In this document: piece by piece, positions 1 to 9,269 of the stretch | How the letters are laid out: every line of letters begins with the position of its first letter | Position numbering within the stretch: the first letter of the stretch is position 1 | NCBI GenBank assembly: GCA_904846145.1 | Contig: CAJGZL010000001.1 | Location: 2,356,001-2,420,000 of the forward strand | Source: Psychrobacter immobilis | Lineage (GTDB): Bacteria > Pseudomonadota > Gammaproteobacteria > Pseudomonadales > Moraxellaceae | Direction of reading: 5' to 3' | Length of the DNA stretch: 64,000 nucleotides | Program-made: the position numbers and the translations under genes | The notes under the pieces: generated by a model | Told to the model about the DNA's origin: nothing | The model's database searches: none | The model's input: the letters and a program-made list of their open reading frames with translations, nothing else

Positions 1-52
1 TACTACAAAAGCTAAACGATTCAAATATTTTTAATTATGGCGCGCTAATGCA

Positions 53-637
53 TTATCGCAAATTACCTAAGTCCTCTTCTGTTAGCCGCCAGCGACCTTT
101 CTTTTTAGAAGCGCCGCGACCGCGCATAGCGCTATTGAGTAGCAGTCTATTCATAGAATGGCTTGAGTGCGCATGACAAATAGCACAAGCTAGTCCATCA
201 GCCGCATCTTGCTGTGGTACAAAATCTAGGGCTAAGATCCGACAAACCATCTCTTGGACTTGCTCTTTGGCCGCTGCGCCATAACCGCAAACCGCTTGCT
301 TAATCTGCCGAGCAGTATATTCTGACACTTCTAAATCTAAGGCTACCATAGCGGCAATAGCCGCGCCGCGTGCTTGACCCAGCTTTAGCGCTGAATCTGG
401 GTTTTCTGCCATAAATACTTGTTCAATAGCAGTATAGATAGGCTCATCAGCGTACTTAATATGATGCTGAGTAATACGCGTTAAGCCATTAAAAATACGT
501 TTTAGACGCTCAGGCATCTCTTTGGTATCGGTACGAATAGTCCCTGCATCGATATAGGTCAGCTTATCGCCTGTTTGTTGCACGATACCATAGCCTGTCA
601 TACGCGAGCCGGGATCTATTCCGATGATAATTGCCAT
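53..637 (-). CDS. ruvC: Crossover junction endodeoxyribonuclease RuvC
   Basis: Holliday-junction resolvase that cuts four-way DNA junctions with RuvAB. The 194-aa product opens with [17 protein letters not shown], which carries the first catalytic Asp. The acidic residues of the RNase H-like fold follow in AIEQVF and, near the C-terminus, in [17 protein letters not shown] longer frame reaches 778 from a TTG codon, but its extra 47 residues are not RuvC-like, and the ATG at 637 gives the normal family length. The gene stands alone here, about 16 kb from ruvAB on the other strand. Functional assignment is firm. Confidence 0.97.
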   Translation of the reverse strand: MAIIIGIDPGSRMTGYGIVQQTGDKLTYIDAGTIRTDTKEMPERLKRIFNGLTRITQHHIKYADEPIYTAIEQVFMAENPDSALKLGQARGAAIAAMVALDLEVSEYTARQIKQAVCGYGAAAKEQVQEMVCRILALDFVPQQDAADGLACAICHAHSSHSMNRLLLNSAMRGRGASKKKGRWRLTEEDLGNLR

Positions 638-827
638 AATCTTCCAATTCACGATTGTAATTAGTTTTATATCTAACTCATAAGGGTTTAAATATTTGCT
701 ACAAGTTTGATAGTATAGCAAGCCATCCCCATATAGAGGATAAGTTAAGCCGTTTAATTTGCTTAACCTTTTATTCAACGCTTTATTTAACGCTTAATCT
801 CAGTTTAATTTTATAGGACGACAGTTT

Positions 828-1502
828 ATGGGTCAGATAGTAGGTATTGCCATCGTTTGGTTTATCATTGAGATGCTGGTCTGGTACTTGTTGGCTCAGT
901 CTATCAGTGGCTGGCTAGTATTTGCATGGTTTATTGTGGCAGCAGTCATCGGTATCTCTTTTATTCGCAAAGGCATGGTATCACTGAATCCCATGGCGCA
1001 GCAGATGAAAGCAGGCGGTATGATGAATCCATCAATGCGCCCGCAAGAGTCTACTATGCTCAAGAGTGTAGCGATGGCCGTCGCTGGTATTTTACTACTA
1101 ATACCTGGGATCATTAGTGACTTATTAGCGCTACTAGTCGTATTACCGCCTGTGCAGAAAAAGCTCAAAGATATGGCCAATACTTATGTCATGAACAATC
1201 AGCAAAAAATGATGGAGATGATGGCTAAGCAAATGGGTGGTGCCAGTGGTATGGGCGGCATGGGTGGACAGAACCCGTTTGGTGGTATGGGCGGACAGAA
1301 CCCATTCGGCGGCATGGGTGGTCAAAATCCCTTTGGTGACGTTAATGATAGAGCGGGACAAAACCCTTTTGGTGATGTCAGTGGTAATCAGCAGCAAAAC
1401 CAATTTGGCAATGTCTTTAAGCAGCATACTACCATTGATGGTACTGCCAAAAACATTCCTCAAGATGTCAAAAAGATCACTAAGTCGGCTAATGATGAAT
1501 AA
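828..1502 (+). CDS. fxsA: FxsA family membrane protein
   Basis: Small inner-membrane protein of the FxsA family, named for suppression of F exclusion of phage T7 in E. coli; its biochemical role is not established. Three hydrophobic segments lie at about residues 5-25, 28-46 and 80-105, with the typical LLLIPGIISDLLALLVVLPP stretch. The cytoplasmic tail (about 135-224) is Gly/Met/Asn-rich and carries tandem copies of GGMGGQNPFG followed by two degenerate QNPFGDV units, so the protein is longer (224 aa) than the E. coli form. TAGGA lies just upstream of the ATG. It is divergent from ruvC, and a strong hairpin terminator follows. Confidence 0.85.
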   Translation: MGQIVGIAIVWFIIEMLVWYLLAQSISGWLVFAWFIVAAVIGISFIRKGMVSLNPMAQQMKAGGMMNPSMRPQESTMLKSVAMAVAGILLLIPGIISDLLALLVVLPPVQKKLKDMANTYVMNNQQKMMEMMAKQMGGASGMGGMGGQNPFGGMGGQNPFGGMGGQNPFGDVNDRAGQNPFGDVSGNQQQNQFGNVFKQHTTIDGTAKNIPQDVKKITKSANDE

Positions 1503-1522
1503 TTATTTATCTAGTAGCGCAT

Positions 1523-1560
1523 AAAAAAAGCCCCTTTCAATAATATGAAAGGGGCTTTTT
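1523..1560. terminator. Intrinsic terminator after fxsA
   Basis: Perfect stem AAAGCCCCTTTCA / TGAAAGGGGCTTT with a 5-nt loop, flanked by A and T runs, so it can act on both strands: for fxsA (+) and as a stop for the 6S RNA transcript read on the minus strand. Confidence 0.9.
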
Positions 1561-1607
1561 AGTGACTATTAAGTGTCGCTCCTATAAAGGGTTCTACTCA
1601 ACAATCG

Positions 1608-1803
1608 AATATAACAACCGAAGTGCCGCCGTGGGATGGTGACCCATGAACCGTGAAGTTCAGGGCGGATGTGTCATCGTCTCGGCAGGTTTCCTGATAC
1701 ACTGCAAGCAGTGCAGGCATACACAATGAAACGATAGGTAGCACATCCAGGTAAAGCATTATCGGCTCAGGGAAATAGCATCCACTCGCTAACACTTCAG
1801 AAT
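1608..1803 (-). ncRNA. ssrS: 6S RNA
   Basis: Regulatory RNA that binds sigma-70 RNA polymerase as an open-promoter mimic. Read on the minus strand, the 5' part has GTTAGCGAGTGG followed by TTCCCTGAGCCGATA, close to the E. coli 6S segment GTCCCCTGAGCCGATA. The 3' part has CGATGACACATCC, a CCTGAACT...GGTTCATGGG hairpin and CACGGCGGCACTTCGG, in the same order as E. coli 6S. The ends CTGAAGTG and CACTTCGG pair to form the closing stem. Length is about 190 nt, the usual size. A consensus-like promoter lies just upstream (1810-1838). The reading frame over this stretch is not a gene. End coordinates are approximate. Confidence 0.93.
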
Positions 1804-1809
1804 AGTTCA

Positions 1810-1838
1810 ATATTACCCAATGAAATACATAATTGCAA
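1810..1838 (-). promoter_or_regulatory. Sigma-70 promoter of 6S RNA
   Basis: On the minus strand TTGCAA (1838-1833), a 17-bp spacer and TAATAT (1815-1810). Predicted start is near 1803, matching the 5' end deduced from the RNA secondary structure. Confidence 0.7.
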
Positions 1839-2195
1839 GTCCATTTTATAGCTGGATTTGTTCACTAAATATAACTGAGCTTTATTGATATCTAAATGTA
1901 TGACCAGTATAACGAGAGCTTAATACTTATAAGTCATAAGCTTCGGCCAAAATTTGATTGATAGTTTTCAACTTTGTTAGCGATTAACGGAGCTAATTTC
2001 GTAGGTTGCTACTATATCTCACTACGAGAAATGAACGATATTTTTTATAAATGTCATAACTGCAAACAATTTGTATTCGATAATAAAAAAGGTTGAATTT
2101 TAGGCAATTTTGATATTTGTGTTAACATGTAGAGCTTTATACTTTGATTCTTTTAACGTATTAGTGACGTTCATCCACTTGAGGAGCGCAAATTT
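1839..2195. other. Intergenic region before gpmI
   Basis: AT-rich stretch of about 360 bp with no credible frame. It should hold the gpmI promoter; TTTGTG, 16 bp, TATACT around 2116-2144 is a weak candidate. Nothing else recognised. Confidence 0.4.
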
Positions 2196-3830
2196 ATGAC
2201 CAGTAAGCAACCATCAGAATCTAATGACTCTAATCAAAGCCAAATTAAAAACCCACCTAAGACCCCACACGTATTAATGATATTAGATGGATTTGGACAT
2301 CGTGAAGATGACAATGACAATGCGATTGCTGCTGCAAATACACCGAATCTAGATAGGATATATCAGCAGTATCCGCACGGACTAATCTCAGCTTCAGGTG
2401 AGGATGTAGGCTTGCCGCCAAGTCAGTTTGGTAATTCTGAGGTCGGTCATATGAACCTCGGCGCTGGACGTATTCTGTACCAAGACTCAACGCGTATCTC
2501 AAGCGAGGTGGCTAACCGTGACTTTTACAAAAACGAGGCACTAGTAGGCGCTGTCAATGCTGCTAATGAGCTTGGTGGTAACGTACATATTATGGGTTTG
2601 TTATCAGATGGTGGCGTCCATGCGCATCAGGATCATATCGAGGGCATGTGTCATTCAGCTTTAGTACACGGTGCCAAAAATGTCTTTGTGCATTGCTTTT
2701 TAGATGGTCGTGATACCCCGCCTAAGTCCGCTGACAAATATATCAATCGCTTGCGCGATCATCTTAATAAGCTCAATGCTCATTACGAGGGGCGCGTACA
2801 GATTGCTAGCATTATTGGCCGCTACTATGCTATGGATCGTGACAATCGCTGGGATCGGGTACAAAAAGCTTATGAGCTAATGACCGAAGGTAAGGCTGAT
2901 CGAATCTCAACGCGGGCAGATGGTGCTGTGCAAGCGGCTTATAAAGCTCGCGAGACTGATGAGTTTATCAGTCCAACGACAGTGATTGAGCATGGTGAGA
3001 CGCCATTTACTGTCGATGATAATGATGCGCTTATCTTTATGAATTTTCGTGCGGATCGTGCGCGTGAGTTGGCACAAGCCTTTTTATTGCCAGATCATGA
3101 GTTTTCAGGGTTTGCCCGTCATAAACAGCCAAAACTTGCCGCCTTTGTTATGCTCACTAAATACTCAGATATACTAGAGAATAATAGTAAGACCAGCATT
3201 GCTTATTATCCAACGTCATTGAGCAATACGCTTGGCGAGTATCTACAACAGCAGGATAAAACTCAGCTACGTATCGCTGAAACCGAAAAGTATGCTCATG
3301 TGACTTTTTTCTTTAGCGGTGGTCGTGAAGAGGAGTTTGACGGCGAGGTGCGTATTTTAGTACCTTCACCCGATGTGGCAACTTATGACTTGCAGCCTGA
3401 GATGAACGCACCTGAAGTTACTGATAAGCTAATAACTGCTATTGAATCAGGCAAATATGATGTATTGATCGTCAATTATGCCAATGGTGATATGGTCGGA
3501 CATACGGGTATCTTTGACGCCGCTGTAAAAGCGGTTGAGGCACTAGATGTCTGTGTGGGGCGAGTTGAGCAGGCGGTTCGCGCAGCAAACGGCGATATGC
3601 TGATCACAGCGGATCACGGTAATTGCGAGCAGATGCAAGATTATGATAGCGGGCAAGTACATACTCAGCATACTACAGAGCATGTGCCGCTGATTTATAT
3701 TGGCGAGCAAAAGCTACAAGTCCGTAAAGGCGGTAGACTAAGCGATGTAGCGCCAACTATCTTGTCGTTGATGAGTTTGGATGCCCCAGCTGAGATGACA
3801 GGTGAGAACTTGTTGATTCAAGCCTTGTAA
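2196..3830 (+). CDS. gpmI: 2,3-bisphosphoglycerate-independent phosphoglycerate mutase
   Basis: Cytosolic glycolytic and gluconeogenic enzyme that interconverts 3- and 2-phosphoglycerate using Mn2+ and a phosphoserine intermediate. The phosphorylated Ser lies in [14 protein letters not shown] (about residue 79). Further family signatures are [33 protein letters not shown] and the metal-binding [10 protein letters not shown]. At 544 aa it is about 30 residues longer than usual because of a Ser/Asn/Gln-rich N-terminal leader; the family core starts at [15 protein letters not shown] precedes the ATG by about 11 bp. Followed by a strong terminator and then the S41 protease. Confidence 0.97.
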   Translation: MTSKQPSESNDSNQSQIKNPPKTPHVLMILDGFGHREDDNDNAIAAANTPNLDRIYQQYPHGLISASGEDVGLPPSQFGNSEVGHMNLGAGRILYQDSTRISSEVANRDFYKNEALVGAVNAANELGGNVHIMGLLSDGGVHAHQDHIEGMCHSALVHGAKNVFVHCFLDGRDTPPKSADKYINRLRDHLNKLNAHYEGRVQIASIIGRYYAMDRDNRWDRVQKAYELMTEGKADRISTRADGAVQAAYKARETDEFISPTTVIEHGETPFTVDDNDALIFMNFRADRARELAQAFLLPDHEFSGFARHKQPKLAAFVMLTKYSDILENNSKTSIAYYPTSLSNTLGEYLQQQDKTQLRIAETEKYAHVTFFFSGGREEEFDGEVRILVPSPDVATYDLQPEMNAPEVTDKLITAIESGKYDVLIVNYANGDMVGHTGIFDAAVKAVEALDVCVGRVEQAVRAANGDMLITADHGNCEQMQDYDSGQVHTQHTTEHVPLIYIGEQKLQVRKGGRLSDVAPTILSLMSLDAPAEMTGENLLIQAL

Positions 3831-3905
3831 GCGTCAATGCCTATTTGATCTGATGACGACCACTCAAAAAGAGATGTCATTTAGAAAAGCTAAATAAGTA
3901 GAGCC

Positions 3906-3939
3906 AAAAGCGAAGATAAGTATTATCTTCGCTTTTTTT
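3906..3939. terminator. Terminator after gpmI
   Basis: Perfect 14-bp stem AAAAGCGAAGATAA / TTATCTTCGCTTTT with a 3-nt loop, followed by more T. Confidence 0.88.
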
Positions 3940-4034
3940 AATTGATGATACCCCTTAGTCTGTCCCTTCATTAAAGCCGTATTTAGGGTATATATGCCTT
4001 ATAATGGTCATAAGTATTATCTTATAAGTGTCTT

Positions 4035-4066
4035 TTCTATTATAAATGAGTTCTATTATAAATGAG
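4035..4066 (+). repeat. Exact 16-bp tandem duplication at the ctpA start
   Basis: TTCTATTATAAATGAG occurs twice back to back (4035-4050, 4051-4066). The second copy carries the assigned ATG. The ATG in the first copy is in another frame and opens only a 13-codon frame. Confidence 0.85.
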
Positions 4067-5597
4067 TATAGCCATGCCTTTATCTGATTTTAAAGCGTCA
4101 AAAACTCCGACTAGCTTAAGTTCTGATATTTTAAGTTTTGACACCTTGAGTTCTGACACCTTGAGTCCTAAGACCTTCCAGTTAGCTTTTGTAAAATATG
4201 CTATAGCTGCGGTGATCTTGAGTAGTGCAAGCTTAACTACGCAAGCTGTGATTGCAGCGCCGAGCGCAGTAATAGGCAAAAAGGCTGACAACCCTACAGC
4301 GAATTTGCAGCTTATTAACCTGCAAAGCGATGAGGTTTCAGTAGACAATGGTGCTGATGATTTGTCAGATATCGATGATATGGTGGACGCTGCTGATCAG
4401 ACCGATGACTGGATGAACGATGACGATACAGGCGATATAGGTAGCAATCCACTAGTAGATAGCAGTGATTACGAGGATGCCTTAAATACCGATATTCCCG
4501 AGGATGTGGCGCAAGTCTCATTAAAGGCTATCTCCCCTGAGACGCTAAAGACGTTTGTCGCAGTAGTGGATTTGGTGCGTCGTGACTATATAGATGCGGT
4601 AAATGATGAGGAGCTCTTTAGCAATGCTATGAGCGGTATGCTGACTAAGCTTGATAGTCATGCCGAGTTTTTGGACGCTGAAGCTTACGAGAATTTACGT
4701 GCGTTCACCGAAGGTGATGTAGGGGATATTGGAATCAAAGTAGTGTATCGCGCTGATGAAGGCTATTGGGTGGTGACTGAGGTGGCAGATGACTCGCCTG
4801 CGGATAAAAAGGGCATCACTATCGGTGACTATGTCCATCAAATAGACGAGTTCAAATTAGACGAAGATAAGCAAACCAATGATATCGTACAGCTATTATC
4901 AGGTATTGCTGGCACGCAAGTGGATGTGGTGATCTCAAAAGCGGGTCGCCGTAAACGCACTATTAGCTTGCAGCGCAATAATAATCATCCACAAGAGATT
5001 GAGACGCGTCTAATCGATGGTATAGCTATTATCAAGCTACCAACTTTCCAGAATAATAGTCGTGAAAAAGTATTACAAAGCCTAACTAATCTGAATGCAC
5101 CTGTAAAAGGGGTGCTATTAGATCTGCGTGATAATCCAGGTGGTGTACTGACAGCCGCGGTACAAGTTGCTAGCTTGTTTATGTCTGATAGCGATGTGGT
5201 GCAGATAAAAAGTCGTCAAAGCGCACTGCGCACTTTATCTACTCGAGGTACCGCGCTTCTTGAACCTTTACCTGTGATAGTACTGCAAAACCGTTATTCG
5301 GCCTCTGCCGCTGAGGTTTTGGCCAGTAGCCTGCAAACTCAAAAGCGCGCTATTATCTTGGGTGAGGTCAGCTATGGCAAAGGATCGGTACAGTCGGTGA
5401 TACCGCTCAATAATGAGCAAGCCGTCAAGCTAACCGTTGCTCATTATTTAACGGCAAATGGTGAAAAAATAGATGGTATTGGGGTACAACCTGATATAGA
5501 TTTATCGACAACTGAAATTGATTGGGAGCAGCTCGGTCTTGAGTTACTGCGTCAACAAATAACTATGCCAGGTATTCGTTTTGTACAACCAACTTAG
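4062..5597 (+). CDS. ctpA: S41 family C-terminal processing peptidase (CtpA type)
   Basis: Periplasmic serine protease that trims proteins from the C-terminus. After a 35-residue leader and a hydrophobic segment (about 38-66, probably a signal anchor) comes an acidic linker (about 90-150). A PDZ domain follows (about 220-300), then the S41 core with the catalytic Ser in NRYSASAAEVLASSLQ and the Lys in GEVSYGKGSVQS. Length 511 aa is normal for the family. The first 35 residues come from short DNA repeats (SFDTLSSDTLS) and no clear ribosome binding site is seen, so the true start is uncertain; the ATG at 4074 is an alternative. It lies downstream of gpmI, as in many gammaproteobacteria, but without envC. 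Confidence 0.88.
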   Translation: MSIAMPLSDFKASKTPTSLSSDILSFDTLSSDTLSPKTFQLAFVKYAIAAVILSSASLTTQAVIAAPSAVIGKKADNPTANLQLINLQSDEVSVDNGADDLSDIDDMVDAADQTDDWMNDDDTGDIGSNPLVDSSDYEDALNTDIPEDVAQVSLKAISPETLKTFVAVVDLVRRDYIDAVNDEELFSNAMSGMLTKLDSHAEFLDAEAYENLRAFTEGDVGDIGIKVVYRADEGYWVVTEVADDSPADKKGITIGDYVHQIDEFKLDEDKQTNDIVQLLSGIAGTQVDVVISKAGRRKRTISLQRNNNHPQEIETRLIDGIAIIKLPTFQNNSREKVLQSLTNLNAPVKGVLLDLRDNPGGVLTAAVQVASLFMSDSDVVQIKSRQSALRTLSTRGTALLEPLPVIVLQNRYSASAAEVLASSLQTQKRAIILGEVSYGKGSVQSVIPLNNEQAVKLTVAHYLTANGEKIDGIGVQPDIDLSTTEIDWEQLGLELLRQQITMPGIRFVQPT

Positions 5598-5631
5598 CAA
5601 CACGCCCCAATTACAATAACTAATTTACTAA

Positions 5632-7335
5632 TCAGCATATATCTTCATCGATCTCAAGCTTTTTCATACGGTAGCGTAGAGAGCGAAAGCTAGTGCCTAA
5701 TAGTTCCGCTGCTTGAGTTTTATTACCCTCAGTTTGTTTGAGAGCGGCAACAATAATGCGTCGCTCTTGATCTTGTAGGTAGATCTCTAAGCTGCTCGCT
5801 GGTAGTTGAATGTCGTCATCTATAGAGGAATCTAAAAGAGAGATAGGGTTATTTGCTACATCTCTAGCTGGTTGCTCGGGCGCGTTCTGTCCACTACTAG
5901 GCTTTTGAGCATTATCATCAGGTTTTTGAGCACCACTCACAGTACTAGAGGCTTTGATCGAGTTGGAGTAAGCGTTAGTTGCGAAACGATAAGGATGTAG
6001 GTTACCCGTAGCTGAATTATCATTACGGCTCTTGACGTTGCTTTCAATGCGATGAGTAGCAGTCTTAACGTTAGTCACGGCTTTGACATTAGCTTTTGCG
6101 TTACTAGTATCGTTGCTATGATTAGGCTCTGCTGCTGGCAAGTCTACTACTTGCGCTGATTCGCTAGAGAGCATTAGACCTAAATGACTGACATCAATAA
6201 TGTCAGTTTCAGACAGGGTGATTGCTCGCTCAAGTATGTTGCGTAACTCACGGACGTTGCCAGCAAAAGTATAATCTTGTAAGCGTTGATGAGCTTGCGC
6301 TGATAGCTGTGGGGCTGACTCTAATTGCCACTCCTCAGCAATAAGCCCTAGAAAATGCTCTGCTAAAGCTGGAATATCGTCACGCCTATCGTTCAATGCT
6401 GGCAGCTTAAGCTCAATCACATTGATACGATAATATAAATCTTGACGAAACTCGCCCGCTGCTACTAACTGGCTCAAATTTTTATGAGTCGCTGAGAGTA
6501 TACGGATATCTACAGGGAGCTCTTTGGTATCACCGATAGCGCGTACGGTCTTTTCTTGAATAGCACGCAGCAGCTTGACTTGCATAGGTAGCGGTAAATC
6601 AGCAACCTCATCCAAAAATAACGTTCCGCCATTAGCTTGTTGAAATAGCCCTAATTTGTCAGCAACCGCCCCGGTAAAGCTGCCTTTTTTATGCCCGAAA
6701 AACTCAGACTCCATCAGCTCTGAGGGGATCGCACCGCAGTTTACGGGTACAAAACTGCCCTCACGACGTGGACTTAAGTCATGGATCAATCTAGCTACGA
6801 CCTCTTTGCCTGTCCCTGAGGCTCCCGATAAAAACACAGGCGCCTGTGAGCGCGCGAGCTTTAGTATCGTCTTTTTAAGCGTTTGCATGACCTCAGCGTT
6901 ACCAATTAAACGACTATCTAATAACTGCTGCTCAGGACTCTGAGTGCTCTGGCTTTGAATATCATTGTCTTGACGAGAGACCTTTAAAGCGTTTTCTACC
7001 AACTGACGTAGCCGTGGCAGCTCAAGGGGCTTATTAACAAAGTCAAAAGCGCCTAGTTTCAACGCTTCAATAGCCAAATCCATACTGCCAAAAGCAGTGA
7101 TAACAGCGACTGGGGTAGTGGAGCTATTGCTGATCTGCTTAACCAAATCTAGCCCTGAGCCATCAGGAAGCTTGAGATCTGTTAAGCAAAAGTCATAGCT
7201 ATTATCTTTCCAATAATCTTGAGCTTGGGTCAGCGTATAGGCGACATCACACTGTATGCCCATCTTGGTGAGCGTAATTTGCATCAATCGGCATAGATCC
7301 ACTTCATCATCAACAATTAAGGCAGTTGCTGTCAT
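5632..7335 (-). CDS. pilR: Type IV pilus sigma-54 response regulator PilR
   Basis: NtrC-family activator that, phosphorylated by PilS, turns on sigma-54-dependent pilin transcription. Receiver domain at about 1-115 (phospho-Asp in CLTDLKLPDGSG). AAA+ domain at about 145-380 with Walker A GASGTGKE, the sigma-54 contact loop GSFTGA (usual form GAFTGA) and Walker B GGTLFLDEVADLP. A Fis-type helix-turn-helix ends the protein (NKTQAAELLGTSFRSLRYRMKKL). The start is the ATG at 7335, with GAGG a few bases upstream, rather than one 4 codons earlier. At 567 aa it is over 100 residues longer than typical PilR because of an Asn/Ser/Lys-rich linker between the AAA+ and DNA-binding domains. It follows pilS by 69 bp. 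Confidence 0.93.
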   Translation of the reverse strand: MTATALIVDDEVDLCRLMQITLTKMGIQCDVAYTLTQAQDYWKDNSYDFCLTDLKLPDGSGLDLVKQISNSSTTPVAVITAFGSMDLAIEALKLGAFDFVNKPLELPRLRQLVENALKVSRQDNDIQSQSTQSPEQQLLDSRLIGNAEVMQTLKKTILKLARSQAPVFLSGASGTGKEVVARLIHDLSPRREGSFVPVNCGAIPSELMESEFFGHKKGSFTGAVADKLGLFQQANGGTLFLDEVADLPLPMQVKLLRAIQEKTVRAIGDTKELPVDIRILSATHKNLSQLVAAGEFRQDLYYRINVIELKLPALNDRRDDIPALAEHFLGLIAEEWQLESAPQLSAQAHQRLQDYTFAGNVRELRNILERAITLSETDIIDVSHLGLMLSSESAQVVDLPAAEPNHSNDTSNAKANVKAVTNVKTATHRIESNVKSRNDNSATGNLHPYRFATNAYSNSIKASSTVSGAQKPDDNAQKPSSGQNAPEQPARDVANNPISLLDSSIDDDIQLPASSLEIYLQDQERRIIVAALKQTEGNKTQAAELLGTSFRSLRYRMKKLEIDEDIC

Positions 7336-7404
7336 GTATAACCTCATATAGATATAAACAATTAGGATGATTAAAACGCACGACTTTCAACACAGTTTTA
7401 GCAG

Positions 7405-9183
7405 TTAGGCAATTTCAACAATAGAAACAGCGGCAGGTACTATCAAGCGAAAACAAGTTTTTGCATGCTCTGGAACGTGGATAAGCTGAGCATAATTGGC
7501 CTCACTAAAAGCTTGAGATAAATACAAACCCAAGCCCGTTCCTGCTTTATCCGTAGTAAAAAATGGCTCAAATAGATGTTCTACACTAGTATTATCGATA
7601 CCTATTCCTGTATCTAAAACATCGATTATAACATCGTTCTGCCTATCGTAGATCTCAACCGTAACATCAGCTTGCGTATGAGCTCGACTGCTATAGCGCA
7701 ATCCATTATTAATTAAATTAATAAAAATCTGCTCTAGCTGATGCGTATCAAACTGGATAACAATAGTGGTACGAACACTCAGTGTAATATCATGATTGCG
7801 AAAGTGATTATCTAAAAATTGTGGCATCCATTCGATAAGTTCTATGGTTTGACGTTGTGGCTGCTGCTGGCGCGATAATTTCAACACATCCTCAATGATA
7901 CGATCGACGCGTTTGGTTTGGGCAAATATCATCTTATAGAGCTCATGATTGCCTGTATTATCAGTTGTCATTGACGACTCGGTGTCATCTGAACCATAGT
8001 TTTCATCGATGTCTTCTATTAACAGCTGGCTGGCCTGTGAGATAGCCGCTAAAGGATTGCGTATTTCGTGAGCAATACTAGCCGTAAGCTGTCCTAGGGA
8101 GGCCAGTTTTAATTGTTGAGCACTGGTTTGCTCACGGCGCAAGTCTTCTAATAGCATCAACTGACTGTTATCTTTTAAAGGGATGATTTGAATACGTAAT
8201 TTGTTAGCATTAGTAGCACTAACGCTTTTTGGTAGATCATAGATAAAGGTACGCAACTGATTGTTTGCTAAATTTATATAATTCTCAACTAAAGATTTAT
8301 GCTCATGAGTTAGTTTTTTTTGAAAGTCTATTAAGGGGTCATAAGCTTTTATAATACGCTTTTTATTATTATTAAATGGCTTAGTTGTCGTGCTTACATT
8401 TTGATTAAGACGGAAACTAAAGGTAGGTTTGGCGGCTGGATCGGATTCTATACCTAAGAGCTGATAAGCGGCCAAGTTTGCCAACACGATACGTTTTTTA
8501 TCAACAACTATTATGCCATTAATCATCTGACTGACGACTTCTTGGTTAATGGCATTGAGATGAGCCACTTCTAGTGCCTGCTGCAAGGCCATACCCTCTA
8601 CATGAACTAAGCGCTGAGAGACCGACCAACTCAAAAACCCTACTGCCAAAAAGCTGGCTGATATCAGTAAGGCATCTCCTAGATCGGCTAAATTCATACT
8701 ATTAGCAATCGCATAAAAAAACTGCTGATAAATAATAAAAATGATAGCCAATAAGGTAATGATCAGCGCCTGAGTCCCTGTCAATAACATAAAGCTTGCT
8801 GCTACTACTACCATGTACAGCATAGTCAGTTGCAAATCAGGCGCACCATTGGTATACAGAAGTAAGCTTAGAACGACTACGTCCATAAACAGCCCTAGCA
8901 ATAGCTGACGCCGTGGCTGCTGAGGGACTACTGAGAATAAGCCAAATAATATAAGGCTAAACAAGACATAAAAAATAAGTATCGTTAACTGTAAGAGGCT
9001 GGGCAGCATGATGCTGTTATCGGCTTGCGTCGTCACATAAATCATCAACAGTAAAAATAGGCTAACGATGAGTCGATAACTATTATATACCATGCCTAGT
9101 CGGCGCAGTTGTGCTGAGGGTAGCGTCTCGCCTTGCTGCAAATAAGTGATGACAAAAGCTATGACTGTAGAAGCAGGTTTCAT
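7405..9183 (-). CDS. pilS: Type IV pilus sensor histidine kinase PilS
   Basis: Inner-membrane histidine kinase partner of PilR. About six transmembrane segments fill residues 30-190, followed by a PAS-like region (about 210-330, with a Lys/Asn-rich insert). The dimerisation/H-box is ASLGQLTASIAHEIRNPLAA (His about residue 370). The ATP-binding domain has the N box (FINLINNGLRY), DTGIGID and TGLGLYLSQ. At 592 aa it is slightly longer than Pseudomonas PilS, owing to the Asp/Glu/Ser-rich insert after the H box. First gene of the pilSR pair. Confidence 0.93.
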   Translation of the reverse strand: MKPASTVIAFVITYLQQGETLPSAQLRRLGMVYNSYRLIVSLFLLLMIYVTTQADNSIMLPSLLQLTILIFYVLFSLILFGLFSVVPQQPRRQLLLGLFMDVVVLSLLLYTNGAPDLQLTMLYMVVVAASFMLLTGTQALIITLLAIIFIIYQQFFYAIANSMNLADLGDALLISASFLAVGFLSWSVSQRLVHVEGMALQQALEVAHLNAINQEVVSQMINGIIVVDKKRIVLANLAAYQLLGIESDPAAKPTFSFRLNQNVSTTTKPFNNNKKRIIKAYDPLIDFQKKLTHEHKSLVENYINLANNQLRTFIYDLPKSVSATNANKLRIQIIPLKDNSQLMLLEDLRREQTSAQQLKLASLGQLTASIAHEIRNPLAAISQASQLLIEDIDENYGSDDTESSMTTDNTGNHELYKMIFAQTKRVDRIIEDVLKLSRQQQPQRQTIELIEWMPQFLDNHFRNHDITLSVRTTIVIQFDTHQLEQIFINLINNGLRYSSRAHTQADVTVEIYDRQNDVIIDVLDTGIGIDNTSVEHLFEPFFTTDKAGTGLGLYLSQAFSEANYAQLIHVPEHAKTCFRLIVPAAVSIVEIA

Positions 9184-9269
9184 AAAATAGCCAAAATAAA
9201 AAATAAGTCAGTAAAGAGGTCACATCACGATAATAATTCTAAGCTTGAGCAACCTTTTTAAGAGCTTGA

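Noticed and set aside
1598..1810. 70-codon minus-strand open frame between fxsA and gpmI
   Set aside because: It coincides with the 6S RNA; there is no ribosome binding site and no protein-like composition.
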